Under the pieces are notes generated by a model, which worked only from the letters and a program-made list of their open reading frames with translations, did no database searches and was not told where the DNA came from. From the NCBI GenBank assembly GCA_027563935.2, contig CM050451.1, positions 26,551,565 to 26,615,564 of the forward strand: a stretch of 64,000 nucleotides of DNA. The letters run 5' to 3'. Source of the DNA: Costus lasius. Lineage: Eukaryota; Streptophyta; Magnoliopsida; Zingiberales; Costaceae. A program made the translations under genes and the position numbers. Shown here piece after piece: positions 11,520 to 23,101 of this stretch. Every line of letters starts with the position of its first letter. Position 1 is the first letter of the stretch.

Positions 11520-12545
11520 CACCCCCACCAAATCCCGGCTCTCCCGCTCGTTCCTTCACCTCCGAAACCCCTCCTCCTAAAATTAATTCTCCATAAACCA
11601 CGAATCGAGACGAACGCAATTCCTCCACCCAGCTCCTCGATCCCCTCGCGGCTCCTCGATGCTCTGAGAAAAAGAATTACGCTAAAATCCAAACAAAGTA
11701 ATCGATCGAGAAGTGCCGAAGAGTGAGATCGAAGCAAACCGCATTCGGTTTGGAATCCGGAGGGCGTGAGAAGAGGCAGCGGAAATAAATTAAGCGAATT
11801 TCTTTTCGTACCCGTTAACAACTACCCGATTCTTTTGTTCGCGCTGTAACAGAGAGGTGGAAACTGATGGGCCCACTCATATCGCCACGTAGGCTTCTCT
11901 GTCTCAGGAAACGGTGACTCGTGAGCTATTGACCTCTAGGTAAGGAGGAGCCGGGTGTTGGTATTTGGGCTTTGGGCTCTCCTAGATCTATCTTATACAT
12001 AGGTGTCGCTGCTTGATAGTAGTAGTTACTATTTAGACAATAGGCTGGGCTGGGCATGAAAGTAGCCGCTGCAGCCGCAAAACAAACAGCTGCGTCGCCG
12101 ACGGGATTGGGAGACCAATACCGCAAACCTCGCCCGGCAGGAAGCTCCAGTAAACCAGGAATGGAGAAGAAATCCCCACCTTTTTTCTTTCCCTGCAAGA
12201 AACACTCTATACTGCGCTGCTGTTTTGATACGGCAGACGAATTCTCGACCTACCAGGCACAGGTGTGGCGGGACGTACTGACGCAGGCACGTCCTCGTGA
12301 CGTTAGCGAGGTTGCCACGCGCTGCCATCGCCTTCGGCTTGGACTTGTCTGCGAGTGAGTGAATGAGGGAGAGAGAGATTCCAGGCTGCATTCTCCAACG
12401 GGGGAAAATTCATAGAAATCAGCTTTCCATTACCCGAACAGATTTCAGAAACCAGTCGAAAACAAAATCCGCTGTTTCGCGCTTATTTATCCCCTCACGC
12501 CTCATCTCCTTCCACGCACCACACAATAACCTTTATTTTCCCACC
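11520..12545. promoter_or_regulatory. Shared divergent promoter region between DnaJ exon 1 and LBD
   Basis: About 1 kb separates two start codons that point away from each other. The DnaJ side (11520-11830) is GC-rich and pyrimidine-rich on the plus strand, as 5' UTR DNA often is. On the LBD side a TATA-like CTTATTTATCCC lies at 12481-12492, about 60 bases before the ATG and followed by a CT-rich leader. No transposon is visible in it. Which elements serve which gene cannot be decided from sequence. Confidence 0.45.
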
Positions 12546-13380
12546 ATGAGGATGAGCTGCAACGGTTGCAGAGTCCTGCGAAAGGGGTGCAGCGAGCGCT
12601 GCAGCATCCGCCCATGCCTGGAGTGGATCAAGAGCCCCGAGTCGCAGGCCAATGCGACTGTCTTCCTCGCCAAATTCTACGGCCGCGCCGGCCTCATCAA
12701 TCTCATCCATGCCGGCCCCGAAAGCCTCCGTCCAGGTTGATATATTACATGCTGGGCGACTGCCCTTCGTTTGCGTCTCCCAAGTCTTCGGAAATTAACT
12801 GTGTGGTTAATTGTGTGTTCGATTCGGCGTCTGCTCAGCTATATTCCAGTCGTTGTTGTACGAGGCGTGCGGGCGTATCGCCAACCCAGTCTACGGCTCC
12901 GTTGGCCTGCTCTGGTCTGGGAGCTGGCAGCAGTGCCAGGCCGCGGTGGACGCCGTGCTCAGTGGCGCGCCGCTGGCGCCGATCCCGTTGTCCGAGGCGG
13001 CCGGGTCGATCCCGGCGGCGCAGCCGCCGCCTCCCAAGGCATACGACATCCGCCACGTGTCCAAGGCGGATGCCGATCTGCGCAGGGTCAACAGGGGCCG
13101 GGCCCGGTTCAAGCGCCCCGGCGCTAAGACAAAGTCGGAGCCGGAGGTGGACTCCGCCGGTGCCAGGGACGATAGCGCGTTCTCGGCGGAGGCGGACTCG
13201 CACGTGAGCCAGGGGGAGGCGAGCTCGGCTGAGGAATACGGCTGCGAAGTGGGACTCGAGCTGACCCTCGGATCATTCGAGCGTGATTTGCATGCCGACC
13301 TCGCCGGTTTACCTGCTGTGGGCGATATCCAGTGCGACGCGCACGACCTGGAGGTGCAGGCGGGCAAGTCAGATCTCTGA
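12546..13380 (+). CDS. LBD41-like: Class II LBD (LATERAL ORGAN BOUNDARIES domain) transcription factor
   Basis: Two exons, 12546-12735 and 12839-13380, encode 243 residues; the intron 12736-12838 is GT-AG and splits the Ala codon after Arg-Pro. The start [19 protein letters not shown] has the LOB zinc-binding motif CX2CX6CX3C (Cys 5, 8, 15, 19) that contacts DNA. The conserved GAS-like block ([11 protein letters not shown]) and the LLYEACGR and GSVGLLWSG segments follow across the splice. The wording of these blocks fits class II LBDs of the LBD40/41/42 group. The class I leucine-zipper spacing is absent. Near the C-terminus GLELTLG is an LxLxL (EAR-type) repression motif. Class II members act in nitrogen/anthocyanin and low-oxygen responses; which applies here is unknown. 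An in-frame upstream ATG (12363) would add an unrelated leader, so I prefer 12546, which has an ACC context. Exon 2 is very GC-rich, as in many monocot genes. No damage is seen. Confidence 0.93.
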
Positions 13381-16337
13381 CTGCAGTTGCCCCAAGCTTA
13401 ACAATGTGGTTGTAGTAGTAGTAATGGCGGCAGCAGTAGCACTGAAGAAGGGAGATCACAAAAAGAGAAAAAAAAAAACCGTAAAATGTTCTGAATTCGA
13501 GGAAATTGCAGCGAATGTGATCGATTGCATTTATTTCCTCGTCCCTCCTTTTAATTTCTTTCCATTTCTTTGCCCTCGCATGTTTTTCCATGTTTGCTTT
13601 TCCCTACTATTTATCGTGATGTATAATTAATTTATCTTTAATCTGCGTTGATATCTTAGATTGCTACACTGACATCCAAACATTAACTTGATGAACTGAT
13701 ATAACTTAAAAAGTAAAAGAATTTGAGTTACTAAATAATTAATATGTTCAATAAATATCTGATCATATCAATTTTTCTGCTTCAACTTGGACTGTTACGG
13801 CACTGCATCGGCATTCATTGATGAGTTCACGTACGATGAAGCCATGCATGCTGCGGAATGCTTCATGTGTGTTTGTGGAGCCATCACAGCGATCCATGTG
13901 TTGGTAAAAGAGAGGAGAGTTACATCTGGCCTGCGCTTGAAGGCTACATGGTGGTAGGATGCAAAGAACCACCAAATTGAACTAAAAAGATCCCTAACGT
14001 GGGTCGGAGGCAACAAAAAACGTTAAATTTGGAACTGCACTTTTTTGTATGTTGCAGTCGGTACTGGCCGTGCTTAGATCTCATGCAGAAGAAAGCAGAT
14101 CCACCGCCATTAGGCATTTGCAGGGATAAGGGGGGATTGCCTGCGAGATGTATGTAAGAAAATATCTAAAAATATTTATTTGGATAAGGCTGCGTACGTG
14201 TTAAATTGATGCATGCGAAGCCGCCACGACAAAGATTATGGTCTCAATGTTCCTTGGGAACGGCGAGAATTGAGGATGCGCTGAAAAGAAGAAGCGGACA
14301 AGTTGAGGGTTTCTTCTCGTTCTCCTTTTCTTCTGCTCCAGAGTCTTTAATCTGAATATACACATACGTATAAATACATAATTCCAAGGTCTAACATTTA
14401 TTTGAAAAAAAAAAATCCAAGTTGACATCTAACATAACATTTGTACTCTTTAGAATTTTAACTATAAAAATATAATTTCTCTTGAAGGATGTTCTTGTAT
14501 TATGCAAGTTCAATACACTTATTACAGTTACCAAATTCATCAGCAGCAGCCTTTATTTTTCCTCATAAGGGCAGTTATCTAGTTGATTGGGGAAAAGGAA
14601 AGCAGGTCATTCTGCTAAGAAATAATAAGAGAATTAACTTCAACTAATAATAATAATAATAATTAATAACAAGATATGATATTAAGATTGAATGGTTTTT
14701 AAGTTCATATAAATCTGCAAAGAGACTACGCTTCCTCTATGTGTCCAGCATTCTATTCTAAGTTTAAAATCAACCTCTATATTAAACCCCTAACACTTAA
14801 TTTATAAACTCCCAAAAAGACTTTAAAACAAGGGGCAGCCAGCTGCTAAAAGAGCTCTGGTAGAATGGCCGTCACATGAATCAAATAACATATAATCACT
14901 AACTCTTACATTATGTGTCCTAACATATGAATAAAATAAAAAGTAGAAAAGTGTTAATTTTTTTCTAATTATAAAAGCAAGACAAAATACAAAATAAGCA
15001 TAAATTGAAGAGAACAAAAAGCATGCAACAAGCAAATTAAGTACAAAACAAGTAAAAATAAGTGCGAGATGAGTGAAGATGAATATGAAGCTATCATAAG
15101 AACAAATTTCTTCATTTCTATCTAAACTATTTGGAACCCAAATCTCAAGTAGATACCTTTTTTCTATTAAATTTTTTATCCTCTTTTATTCCAGAAAGAA
15201 AATAAAGAAAAACTAAGCTTCATTTAATAAATTTTTCCTATAAAAACACATTATTAGAATAACACATACTTTTAACAAAGCATGCTCATTTATGGGAAGA
15301 TTGGAGGAGCCCAACAGACGCATCTACCTGATTCACTGGTTAGCATGTCAATGTTTGAAGCCCTAAACATCCATCACAAGAAAGAAGGGTCTTAGCTATG
15401 TGACAGCAAAGCTTAAGATTAGGAAAATGTGCAGAAACTAGTAGAATAGCAGCGAGGAGAAAAAAAGAATTGCTTGCTTCAAAACCATAAAATAAAACGA
15501 TTGAATTAAACATAACTTAGTTATACAACTAAGCTACCATGCATTCTACTAAACATAAAATAATCAAGTATTACGTAATCGTGATTCGAAGAGTAGCTGC
15601 ATACTCAGAATTTTCTGATCTAAACTCCGTGCTTCAACCAATTAAACCACATGTTTCCTTTATTAAAAGAACTTTGACAATAGATATAATTACCTTGCTT
15701 TTCATAAGATGAGCTCTACATTCATAAAGAATCGTTCAAGCATAAAATGTGAAACAATATGTTCCCTCCCACTAACACGAGCAAGCAGGCACCCTGCTGC
15801 CATCAAGAGAGGATTCTTTTAGTTTACAATAGGATGTCTCGTGAGGCCGGATTCTTTTGACAAGCATCTCTAGGGAGTATCCACCAACATATCATCTCCA
15901 TCAAAAGCCCAGGCCTCGCAAAGAAGAGGGAACACACTGACTAATATTTTAAGATTCTGATTACATGCTTCAAGGATACAACTAGCAGAACAGTTCATAC
16001 AACTTTAAACTCCAAAAGGGTAGTTTGTCAATCATAAAACCAAAAGCCATGATGTATGGAGAAAAAAATCATGTTGTTCATGTCATCGTGTAGCACTTGG
16101 TGCCTGATAGCCTGGATAGAAGCTCTACCTCGTATTATCATAAGACAATGTAGTAATTTCTAAAGATTTTTCTAGTTGAAGCTCTGTTCTTGTGTTACTG
16201 ACCAATCAAACACTCGCACCACAAAACTTTTTAAAAAATAATATTTCTCTTGTTTCCCATGAGATATTTCATGGTGTTTGAAAATTATACTATCGATCAT
16301 CAAACAACATATGCCCTCATTCATTGAATCGTATTTA
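13381..16337. other. LBD 3' region and intergenic DNA, no gene seen
   Basis: 13381-13640 is the probable LBD 3' UTR. The rest is AT-rich with no convincing coding frame on either strand. A (TAA)n run sits at about 14645-14668. The stretch just left of 16338 would be the 3' flank of the PPR pseudogene. Confidence 0.5.
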
Positions 16338-18033
16338 TCAGTCACTCAATGCAGTCTTTCTCAACCTTTCCGACTTCAATCCAAAATCAATTGCCAAATC
16401 CTTCCTCCCTCTCTCAAGAAGTGTTTCTTTTAGTTTACTGCACAATTGACCTGGTGGTCTGATTCCCTTATCCAGCATCCCAAAGTTTCTGCAAGCATCT
16501 TTCAATCGATTCTCAAAGCACAGTCCATTTATCTATGCTGAGAACATATGCAGACAAGGAGGAATTGCTTTCTCATTCATTTGATTTCATACTTTTATAA
16601 CCAATATCAACTCTTTCCACACTGCAAAATATGCTGACCATCATAGTGTATGTATTTAGATGAGGCTCACACCTGTAGTCCCTAACCATACTATGGCAAA
16701 TCGCATAAGCCTCTTCTGTTTTTCCTGCGTTGGTAAGATGGTGTATAATGTCATAGGTGTGAACATTTGGACCAATTCCCAACCTCTTCATCTCATCCAC
16801 TACTCTAAAAGCATCCTCAAATTCCATAACCCAGCAGTAAGAACCCAAAATGGAAATGAAAGTCAAACCTCAAAGCCAAAGCAAAGTAAAAAAAAACAAA
16901 AGTCAAAGCTCAAAGCCAAAGCAAAGTCAAATAAAGAACTCGAGTAAATAAGTCCAAATTTTAGCTCAACATATATGTGGCATGTCTATTTTCAAAGCGT
17001 GAAGAGTAATTGATCAGATTTGGGGCGAGGGGAACTACTAGCCTTAGGGAGCTCAAAGTACTTCAAAGCTTTATCCAATCTCCTTTCAGAGCCTAGCCCA
17101 TTAATGATGGAACAATAGATATGAGTGCTTGGCTTGCAATTATTTGCTTCCATCCCATGAAAGATTTGTACAGCATCATCGCACCTTCCAGACTTGCAGA
17201 AGCATTTATGCGTATGCCATAAGTCACAATATCTGGTTCAAAGCCTCCATCCAGCATCTCTTGATAACAAAAGTTCTCGAACATGACCCCAACCTTCCAA
17301 AAGAATGATGTACGTCTTGAGATCAGGTGTAAACCTCTTTCTTCTCTTTATTTCCTTACAGATTTCCTGTGCACTCTTAACATTCATAGACTTGCTAATA
17401 GCATCTATCAAGCAGTTATAATCTGATAACTCCGCTTTCAACCAAAACAGTGCCATCTTTTCAAATGCTTCAACTGCTTCTCTACTCTGCAAATCGTCAC
17501 GTAATCAATGCAAATGTTTCTCTCTTCAACAGACGCTTCAGCTTCATGAAATCCACCAAATTCCAAATCAAATTAGAGTGCTTGATCTTCCCAAGTGCTT
17601 CAATTAGGTTGTGGAAGATTTCGGATGTATTCATGAAACCTTTCTGCTTCTCGGCCCAGCAAAAGAAGATGAGTGCGATCGTTCCTGCATTTCCTAGCTA
17701 CTTTAGGACCTCCGAAACAAAGGTCGGAGAGACACTAGCTCCAGCTTGGAGAGAATTGATATTTGAATTCGGCTGGTTGGACAGTATCTTGCAAATTCTG
17801 TCAGCTTATTCAGAGATTGCGATATAAGTTGGAGTCTCACCGTCAACGAAAGGCACAACAATGAATTCCGTTTCTGTTGAATTATGCTCGGAACTCGGCG
17901 ATTCCATTGTAAAAGTCGATCCAGAGCCGGCAAATTGTTTGCATTGATATATCGCCATCCTGGTAGACATTACCTTCACATTTTCCAGCGGGACACAGCA
18001 AAGTATGGAAGTGATCGACAAAAGAAACTTCAA
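16338..18033 (-). pseudogene. Mitochondrial-type P-class PPR protein, pseudogene
   Basis: The minus strand reads as a P-class pentatricopeptide repeat protein from an N-terminal leader near 18033 to a C-terminus ending ERLRKTALSD with TGA at 16338-16340. Recognisable blocks are ADRICKILSNQPN, ALIFFCWAEKQKGF, PDLKTYIILLEGWG, FEPDIVTYGI, GPNVHTYDII, KGIRPPGQLCSKL and ERGRKDLAIDF. Their order fits plant proteins of the Arabidopsis At1g71060 type (my recollection, not a search). The frame is destroyed. Stops precede ADRICK, interrupt LK*LGN and occur repeatedly near LIT*RFAE*, and the frame changes near 17500, 17285 and 16870. A repeat-rich insertion lies near 16860-17000. PPR proteins bind organellar RNA; this copy cannot. 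Confidence 0.88.
16858..16932. repeat. Two-copy CAAAGCCAAAGCAAAGT repeat inside the PPR pseudogene
   Basis: The block GTCAAACCTCAAAGCCAAAG... is followed, after an A-rich spacer, by GTCAAAGCTCAAAGCCAAAG. This short direct duplication falls where the PPR reading frame is lost. Confidence 0.75.
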
Positions 18034-18420
18034 TATAAGGATGACAAAATGCAGTTCGAAAAGTTATGAACTTTCTCAATTTTGGTGCTTTTGATAGTGA
18101 ACTAAAGCGGTAAAGCAAACCCATCTCTCCTCCACGGACAAAGAATCTCCAAAGACAAACAATCATTCAGAGAAGCCAACGCTAAAGCTTCTTACCGAAA
18201 AACAAATCTACAGGGAAGGAATCAAATTTCCCACATGCTTTCGACAAGGATACAACGGGAGTAGAGCGAAGAACCTCAAAGTTAATAGGACAGAGGGATC
18301 GAAATCGTACATCGACACGAACAATTCAATGCAGCGGCGGGCGGCGGGCCGAGGCGAGGGGGAGCGGTTGGGGGATGGGAAATAGGATTAGGGTTCTTTC
18401 AGCAGAACACTAGTTTGGGT
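18034..18420 (-). other. Likely 5' flank of the PPR pseudogene
   Basis: No coding continuation is seen. A GC-rich patch at 18330-18385 (GCGGCGGGCGGCGGGCCGAG) stands out from AT-rich surroundings and could be the old promoter or 5' UTR of the PPR gene on the minus strand. Confidence 0.35.
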
Positions 18421-18486
18421 GGTGCGTTCTGTAAAAAAAATGTAGAGAAAAAAAAAACTGAAAATTTTTTTTTTTATTTATTTAGA

Positions 18487-18489
<3 letters not shown>

Positions 18490-18528
<39 letters not shown>
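18490..18528. repeat. (TA)n microsatellite
   Basis: About 39 bases of uninterrupted alternating TA. Confidence 0.95.
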
Positions 18529-20044
18529 TATTTTTTATTTTATACTTATATTATATACATATCATTAAATATTATTATAAATTACTATTTAATATTAATA
18601 AATACTATAAAATTAATTTCTTAATTTTCTATTTATATCTTCATAGGCTAGGGATTATTATATATTTTTTATAAAAATTATGTATACTTACTCTTGTTGG
18701 TTCTGGATTCAGAAACTCATCCATCAAAAAAGTTTCAACAAATGGTTGATCCATTGCTAAATTGGCAACTTCACTTTTATTTTTGCCTCACATTTTCTGG
18801 AATTGGATTTGGACTATGCATTCTTCCATTTCTCTTTTTTTTTTCTTTATATAATGTAAATACGAAGAAAATACAATTACATATATTACTTCAACGATCA
18901 TAATCAATCCATTGTATATAATATATATTTGTTGTATTTTGTGCTTTCATTAACAAAATTTTTTGTTTGTTTGCTTGTTGTTGTCGATACACAGGACCAC
19001 ACAACAACAAAGAGAAAAAAAAGATGTTAGCTAATACTTATAAAAACAGGAAAATTTTATAAATGCTAGCTGATACTTAGCTGATACTATAAAAACATCA
19101 TATTCAATTCAAAACAAAGATTCTAATTGATACTATAAAAACAACATACTAAAATATAATAATTAAAAATAAAAAAATTTTATAAACACAGTAATTAAAA
19201 AATAATTACAATATATATATATATATATATATTCAGTTAAAAAATAATATTATATATTTAAATACTATAGATACATATATAACTAAGATATTTAAGATCT
19301 ACATCATAATAGATCAATTTCATCACATTCAAAACTTATAAAAGTAATGTATCATATTTCCCTACCTCAACAAGTCTACGATATCATAATAAATCAATTA
19401 CATTATATCAATTACATGCATGAATAATTTGTCTTTCGCATGCCATGCATTCTTCACGGTTCTCCAAAAACAAGCGATCTATGCCATTTTGGCTTCCACG
19501 TCACCATTTTCTACCAGGGTTTTTCTTTTTGTATTCCGGCAAGAAATCACCACCGATGTATAATTAACCTACAACGAACTTTATGAAAGCAATGACATGA
19601 AACTTGGGGCAATTTTAAGATTGAGAGGGAACCTAGAGCAAAGAAGTATCAATAGTGAACTTGATTGCATCTGTATGCAAGTAATACATTCCAGCTTTCA
19701 ATCCCTTAATTTATAAAATATACAAAATATGAGGTCAAATTAATAATGCAAATAAAAATGTCATTGCAATAGACAATTTCCGAGTGGAGAGGAAAAGCTT
19801 TCACACCTTCGACCAAGCATAGAAATGCAATGATGTTAGTTTTCCAAAATTTATTTAAGAAAGAATGAAACAACACCAATAAAAAGTAAGTAGTATATCA
19901 CATTTATCTACATTAACAAGTTTACAATATCATAATAGATCAATTACATTACATACAAAATACACCAATCATTAAGTATATAATACATAATCTCAACAAG
20001 CACTCAATTAAATATTTAATATAAAATTTTAGCAACATATCATG
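18529..20044. other. AT-rich DNA with dispersed short repeats, no gene
   Basis: No coding frame is credible. A second TA run lies at 19210-19232. A motif ATCATAATAGATCAATTWCA recurs at about 19303, 19383 and 19929, and the last two copies sit in a longer similar block (CTACATTAACAAGTTTACAA at about 19910, CTACCTCAACAAGTCTACGA at 19361). This suggests an old duplication. If the coding relic to the right was a gene, this is its 3' flank. Confidence 0.5.
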
Positions 20045-20049
20045 ATTAC

Positions 20050-21019
20050 TGTAATGCCCAATTTCCTATGGACCGGGTCAAACGAAAGCGAATTGGGCGG
20101 AGGCCCAATTGCACGCACCCTCAGTGGCTTGAGCCTAGTCAAAATTGGGTCAATGCCCAATATCCGCTCACGCTCGAGCGGATGAAACGGCCACGCATGT
20201 CAACTTTGAAGATTTTGTCCCTTTGGCGGATTCTATGGAAGCGACGACTCCTCCAGCGGCGTGGACACAGTCATGAGGAGGATTGAGCAGATGGCGCGGG
20301 AGTCTTCGGCGACAGCGGTCGATTCGAGCGGCGATGGCGAAGTCTTCAGAGCAGATGCTAAGAGATCCAAAAGACGCGAGTGAGCCTCTTCACTATAAAG
20401 TGTCCAATGAGCGAACGAACAAGGAGAGGGGGATTGGTGAGTAGAGCTTCTATTCGAGCATGCCTTCCCGAGCAACGGATGGTGGCCGAGAAATCTAATG
20501 AACGGATTAGAGAGAGACTGTATGTTGGGAGCGAGAGGCAACCGCCAACGGGAGTGAGAGTGAGAGAAGGGGTTTTGTAACTCTATATTGACGAGCAATA
20601 AAGAGCGAGTTTCCCTCCTCTATTCTTCTTCTCTAGTGAGTGATCGGTATCTTCTAGCGAGCTCCTTCTCCTTCACAATCATCAACGACGATCCAGCGGT
20701 GGCTTCTGGTAGCGACGAGGGCTGAGGGCGAGGAGCGAGTTCCTCCCCTGCCGCATGCCCAGAGCTCCACTAATCGGCAATTCTCCAGCGACGAGTGCCA
20801 TCGGCACGAACGCAAGTGGCATTTGTGCGCGTGAAGACAAAGGCGAGTGGGCGAGTTTCGAACATGCATAGCATTCGAAAAGAGGCAAGCAAAAGGCTGG
20901 CATGTGTTGAGTTACGATGAGTCAAAATTAATTTGGAAATCGACAGCATAAATTGACTTTGGCGCACTGTTTCGAGGAGATTGCTGACGTGGAGAAGCGG
21001 ATTAAAATAGGGCATGACA
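20050..21019 (+). mobile_element. Solo gypsy LTR of the R1/E1 group
   Basis: Starts TGTAATGCCC and ends GGGCATGACA, the same inverted termini as the R1 LTR. It has a TATA box (TATAAAG, 20394-20400) about 345 bases in. The flanking 5 bases are ATTAC (20045-20049) and CTTAC (21020-21024), a target duplication with one change. No internal element sequence remains on either side, so it is a solo LTR left by LTR-LTR recombination. Confidence 0.85.
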
Positions 21020-21674
21020 CTTACCACCATCATCAGCAACCCATAGCATCTTAGTCAAGTATGAGTACAAATAACTAGATTCAAAACACAACAAAAAATC
21101 ATTACTTGTCACTCATATTTAGTAGTTCATTAAGCATTACTAAACGAGCACATTCAGGTGTAGGTGCAGAGAAAAAAAAATCTAAACTTATCTTTATTGC
21201 TCCCCAAAATTACATAAGCACGAACTAATCGATGATTTGACATTCTAATCTTCTACAACTCTTTATATATCTTTCGCATCTCTATCTCTTTTTCTATCTC
21301 TTTCTTTTTCTCTTTTCCTTTCTCATTTTCCTCCATTATCTCTTTCTCTTTCTTTTTCTCCTCTATTATTTCTTTCGCTTTCTTCTCCTTAGGCCTATCC
21401 ATTCGGTTTGAGCTGAACTGAACCAAACTGGTTGTTTGGTTCAGGTCAAACCGAAATTTTTTTACATGTATAGTAAAACCGAAGTTGAACCGTTTTAATA
21501 AAAATCGATTATGAATGGTTGAGTTCGATTTAGTTTAAACCGATCAAAATCGAATTTTAAATTTATACTCAGCTCAATGTAAATGGTCTCAACCGACATC
21601 TTTGTTTTAAATAATCATTCCACTTTCTATACATACAGCAACCTTAATCACAAAGCTTCTATTATTTTAATCTC

Positions 21675-21780
21675 TACATTACTTTGGAAATACAACCGAG
21701 CCATGCTGCATTCAATGCCCTGACTGAGCATTTATTATTACTTTGGAAATATAAGCGGGCCATGCTGCATTCAATGCCCA
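21675..21780. repeat. Two-copy tandem repeat, about 61-bp period
   Basis: TTACTTTGGAAATACAACCG... CCATGCTGCATTCAATGCCC occurs twice in a row with a few changes inside the TIR element. Confidence 0.85.
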
Positions 21781-22023
21781 ATTTCAAACTCAAATCTGGC
21801 ATCTCTGTTAAGCGGGGCCCTCAGCATTCAATTAAAAAAAACTCACCGCACGCAAAGGCAATGATTTCAAAAAAGAATTAGACAAAATTGAAATTCGAGA
21901 AGGAAATACGCCGATTTAGCTTTATATATCTGTTTGGTTAGGGTTTATGTAAATTAAACACATACAAATCGAAACTGAACCGAAGTAAATTTTATTATCA
22001 CAAAATCGAATCGATTAAATTTA

Positions 22024-22913
22024 GACGGTGTTTAATGGAAAGGAAAGAGGAAGAAAATAAAAAGAAAGATGAAAGAATCCTAAAATTAGGTTATTTAATG
22101 GAGAGGATGAAAATTGAGGAGGGAAAGTCCAAAGGAAAAGTACACTACTTTTCCTTCAAATTCGTTCCGTCCAAAATTGAACGGAACGACAACTTTGCTC
22201 AAATGTCACTCTAATCTCACCCCTCTCACATGTATATATTAGTATTTAATTAATATTATAATAATTAATAGTATTTAATAATAGTTAATTAATGTTATAG
22301 TATTTAATAATATTTAATTAATTTTATAGTATTTAATAATATTTAATTAATTTTATAGTATATAATAATATTCAATTAATAGTATAGTATTTAATAATAT
22401 TTAATTAATGATATAGTAATTAATAATGTTATATTATTTAATAATATTTAATTAATTATTGTTATATTATTTAATAATATTTAATTAATTTTATAGAATT
22501 TAATAATATTTAATTAGTTTTATAGTAATTAATAATATTTAATTAATTTATAGTATTTAATAATATTTACTTAATTTTATAGTATTTAATAGTTGATTAA
22601 TTAGTTTTATAATATTTAATTAATTTATAGTATTTAATAATATTTATTTAATTTTATAGTATTTAATAGTTGATTAATTAGTTTTATAATATTTAATAAT
22701 ATTAAATGATAATTTTTAATAGTATTTAATAATATTTATATAATATGAGTATAAAAATAAAAAATTGGGGTAACTATATCAATCTTTCCAACTTTCTTTC
22801 CCTCTAGTTAAACACAGTTAAAAAAATCTTCTTACTTTCCCTTCCTTTTTATTTTCCTTTCCTTTTTACTTTCCCTTCTTTTCAATTTTCTTTCTTTCCC
22901 ATTAAACATAGCC
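22024..22913. mobile_element. Tourist-like (PIF/Harbinger) MITE
   Basis: The left end GACGGTGTTTAATGGAAAGG and the reverse complement of the right end GGCTATGTTTAATGGGAAAG form terminal inverted repeats, flanked by TTA on both sides (22021-22023 and 22914-22916). TTA duplication and a GGC-type start fit Tourist/PIF-Harbinger MITEs. The centre is a long AT-rich tandem array. No coding capacity. Confidence 0.8.
22230..22740. repeat. AT-rich minisatellite inside the MITE
   Basis: About 500 bases built from degenerate units of TATAGTATTTAATAATATTT plus TAATTAATT, repeated many times. Confidence 0.9.
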
Positions 22914-23101
22914 TTAAAGTTGAATCGACCTAATTGGTTCAAACTGATTATTGGATAGCCCTATCTTCTCCTCCTTTTTCTCTTTCGCTTTCTCTTCATT
23001 ATTATGATCTTATTGTTGAACCAATTGCTCGAGACAATGCACAAGTTTAGGAAGTTGTTGATTTCTATTTTCTATTATAGCTTCACACATTTCAAGTAAT
23101 G

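Larger units (their letters stand above)
21390..22963. mobile_element. Non-autonomous TIR element (MULE-like) carrying a nested MITE
   Basis: The left end TAGGCCTATCC and right end GGATAGCCCTA are inverted repeats with one mismatch; similarity extends inward (CGGTTTGAGC / CAGTTTGAAC). The flanks are TCTTCTCCT on both sides (21381-21389 and 22964-22972), a 9-bp duplication as expected for Mutator-like elements. The flanks are CT-rich, so some chance matching is possible, but removing the element and one copy keeps the surrounding reading frame. Without the inner MITE the element is about 680 bp. It contains no coding frame. Confidence 0.65.

Noticed and set aside
12363..12545. Upstream in-frame ATG extending the LBD protein by 61 residues
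   Set aside because: The added residues are unlike any LBD N-terminus, and class II LBDs normally start right before the CX2C motif. The TATA-like site also lies downstream of this ATG.
12835..13367. Long minus-strand open frames opposite LBD exon 2
   Set aside because: These are antisense shadows of a very GC-rich exon with no codon or domain support.
16573..17492. Separate short PPR genes on the minus strand
   Set aside because: The open pieces are fragments of one PPR gene in different frames, linked by stops and frameshifts.
21241..21389. CT-rich tract as a simple-sequence microsatellite
   Set aside because: Its reverse complement continues an open Lys/Glu-rich frame in phase with both neighbours, so I treat it as part of the coding relic, while noting its low complexity.
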